Part shown: in pieces, positions 7,065-8,212 of the stretch
Position numbering within the stretch: position 1 is the first letter of the stretch
Layout of the letters: each line of letters starts with the position of its first letter
From: an uncultured Solobacterium sp.
GTDB taxonomy: Bacteria > Bacillota_I > Bacilli_A > Erysipelotrichales > Erysipelotrichaceae
Length of the DNA: 8,212 nt
Assembly: GCA_905194705.1 (NCBI GenBank)
Contig: CAJJTI010000084.1
Coordinates: forward strand, 1-8,212
Direction: 5' to 3'
Translations under genes and position numbers: made by a program
The notes under the pieces: generated by a model
Told to the model about the DNA's origin: nothing
Databases searched by the model: none
The model's input: only the letters and a program-made list of their open reading frames with translations

Positions 7065-7074
7065 TTTCTAAAAT
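7046..7074 (+). promoter_or_regulatory. Predicted sigma-A promoter of the mannose-family PTS operon
   Basis: TTGACC (7046-7051) and TAAAAT (7069-7074) each match consensus at five of six bases and are 17 bp apart, the ideal spacing. Transcription would begin near 7081 with a leader of about 20 bases including the AGGAAG ribosome binding site (7088-7093). I found no GG-N10-GC sigma-54 signature in the plus strand of this gap, although LevR-controlled operons classically need one. Confidence 0.6.
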
Positions 7075-7100
7075 GAAATCATAGAAAAGGAAGACTTGAT

Positions 7101-7505
7101 ATGAAGTGTAAGATAATGTTGATGACGCATGGAAAATTAGCTGAGTCATTAAGTGCTACGGCAGAACTTATCTGTGGCGAAAAAGTAGCCTTTAAAAATA
7201 TGCCAGAAGTATTAGACATGCAAGAATATAAAAAATTTATCAATGATGTATTGGATGAAAATAAAAAAACGGGTGTTTTATTCTTAACTGATTTAATGGG
7301 TGGTAGTCCTTTTTTAGCATGTATGCAGGTAATGAAAGAAAGAAAAGATGAGATGGAACTTGTGACAGGTTGCAACTTAGGAATGTTATTAGAAGTAATA
7401 TCCAATATGAATAATATGGATATTCATGAGTTAAAAGAAATAGCGGTAAAAGCTGGTCAACAAGGCGTAATTGATATTAAAAAACAAATGAAAGGGTTGG
7501 ATTAA
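7101..7505 (+). CDS. PTS mannose-family EIIA component
   Basis: EIIA of the mannose-fructose-sorbose PTS family accepts phosphate from HPr on a histidine and passes it to EIIB in the cytoplasm. The 134-residue protein has the EIIA-Man fold signature: an N-terminal strand ending in MTHGKLAESL with the phosphorylated histidine at position 10, and the conserved TDLMGGSP motif at residues 63-70. Length is normal for a free-standing EIIA. AGGAAG 7 bp before ATG 7101 supports the start. It is the first gene of the operon and EIIB begins 3 bp after its stop. The sugar (mannose, fructose, an amino sugar or another) cannot be told from this component. Confidence 0.9.
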   Translation: MKCKIMLMTHGKLAESLSATAELICGEKVAFKNMPEVLDMQEYKKFINDVLDENKKTGVLFLTDLMGGSPFLACMQVMKERKDEMELVTGCNLGMLLEVISNMNNMDIHELKEIAVKAGQQGVIDIKKQMKGLD

Positions 7506-7508
7506 AAA

Positions 7509-7979
7509 ATGAATGTTTGTTTAGCAAGGGTAGACGAAAGATTGATTCATGGTCAAGTAATGACAGCTTGGGTAAAAAAAGCATGGATTAAAAAAATTAT
7601 GCTGGTGGATGATGAAATCGTAAAAGATGATTTTATGAAAGAAGTATTATCCATGAGTGCTCCAGCAGGTGTAAAAGTTGAAGTATGCAGTGCAGCAGGA
7701 GCTGCCCAGGAATTAAGTGCAGATACAAGTGATGAAAATACGATGTTGTTATTTAAAGATTTAAAGAATGTTGAATCTTTAACAAAAGCTGGATTTAAGC
7801 TTAAGGAACTGAATATCGGAAATATTGGCAGTGCAGCGGATAGAAAACCAATCACAAAAGAAATATATGTTTCTGATGAAGAAAAAAAGATTATGTCCAG
7901 CTTAATTCAAGAAGGCGTTTACGTCTATATTCAAAAGTTACCACAAAACTCACAAGTAGACGTTAGCACAAAATTATAA
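7509..7979 (+). CDS. PTS mannose-family EIIB component
   Basis: EIIB takes phosphate from EIIA and transfers it to the sugar as it is carried by EIIC/EIID. The 156-residue protein shows the family's N-terminal signature RVDERLIHGQV (residues 7-17) with the phosphorylated histidine at position 14, followed by the W-x-x-K segment and the usual VDDE strand-loop. Length and motifs are normal, so it looks functional. The start is 3 bp after the EIIA stop, with AAAGGG in the end of the EIIA gene as ribosome binding site, implying coupled translation. EIIC follows after 18 bp. Confidence 0.92.
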   Translation: MNVCLARVDERLIHGQVMTAWVKKAWIKKIMLVDDEIVKDDFMKEVLSMSAPAGVKVEVCSAAGAAQELSADTSDENTMLLFKDLKNVESLTKAGFKLKELNIGNIGSAADRKPITKEIYVSDEEKKIMSSLIQEGVYVYIQKLPQNSQVDVSTKL

Positions 7980-7997
7980 TTTGAAGGGAGAAAATTT

Positions 7998-8189
7998 ATG
8001 TTAGCTTTTCAAGCAGTATTAATGGCATTTCTAGCAGCTTTTAACAAAACTGGTATGCCTATGTTTGCAAAATGGTCTTTAGGACTAGGTGCTCCATTAT
8101 TTGCAGGTTTAATTAATGGATTAATTATGGGTGAGTTAGAGTATGGCCTTGTAATGGGAGGATTTAACTATAAGGAAGTCAAGGGATAA
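7998..8189 (+). pseudogene. PTS mannose-family EIIC component, truncated N-terminal fragment
   Basis: EIIC is a membrane channel subunit of about 250-270 residues that, with EIID, carries the sugar across the membrane. The gene starts properly at ATG 7998 behind GAAGGGAG (7983-7990), and residues 1-55 look like EIIC: a first hydrophobic helix (LAFQAVLMAFLAAF) and the segment GLINGLIMGELEYGLVMGG. Family members continue there with a TLQL-like helix. Here the reading becomes FNYKEVKG and stops at TAA (8187-8189), giving only 63 residues. I found no EIIC-like continuation in the other forward frames in the remaining bases. The change near 8160-8166 therefore looks like an insertion or rearrangement boundary rather than a simple one-base frameshift. 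EIIC may resume beyond the window. Confidence 0.7.
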
Positions 8190-8212
8190 ATGAAAGAAAT
8201 TGGGGAATGTTA

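Overview
The window is AT-rich DNA with Firmicutes-type ribosome binding sites and gene families (DeoR/FruR, FruK, short Firmicutes-type ManA, LevR-type PRD regulator, mannose-family PTS). It most resembles a gut Firmicute, perhaps of the Erysipelotrichia type; that placement is inference from style and gene content only. The theme is sugar uptake and its regulation, with several damaged genes beside intact ones.

Left part (1-2938): a promoter and a DeoR-family repressor gene (fruR-like) broken by an in-frame TAA inside its DNA-binding helix-turn-helix, an intact 1-phosphofructokinase gene (fruK), then a class I mannose-6-phosphate isomerase gene (manA) whose single protein is scattered over alternating frames by three frameshifts. 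No fructose permease gene (fruA) follows fruK, so this looks like a decaying fructose/mannose catabolic locus.

Middle (2939-4411): three near-exact copies of a 16-bp direct repeat spaced 33-34 bp, the last overlapping the -35 element of a recognisable promoter, sit directly in front of an intact stand-alone AAA ATPase of the DUF4143 family. This repeat-plus-ATPase unit is unrelated to its sugar-metabolism neighbours and looks like an inserted, independently regulated module.

Right part (4406-8212): a large LevR-like regulator on the minus strand (winged HTH, AAA+ domain, PRD, EIIA-Man-like domain, PRD) overlaps the ATPase gene tail to tail by 6 bp. It is divergent from a mannose-family PTS operon (EIIA, EIIB, EIIC). 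The regulator's AAA+ domain has lost the Walker A Ser/Thr, the GAFTGA loop and the Walker B glutamate, and the PTS operon has a good sigma-A-type promoter and no sigma-54 site, so this pair seems to have left sigma-54 control. The intergenic region carries an 18-base palindrome and a cluster of TGTGC elements that may be the regulator's binding sites. The EIIC gene departs from its family after about 55 residues and stops after 63, suggesting an insertion or rearrangement at the right edge.
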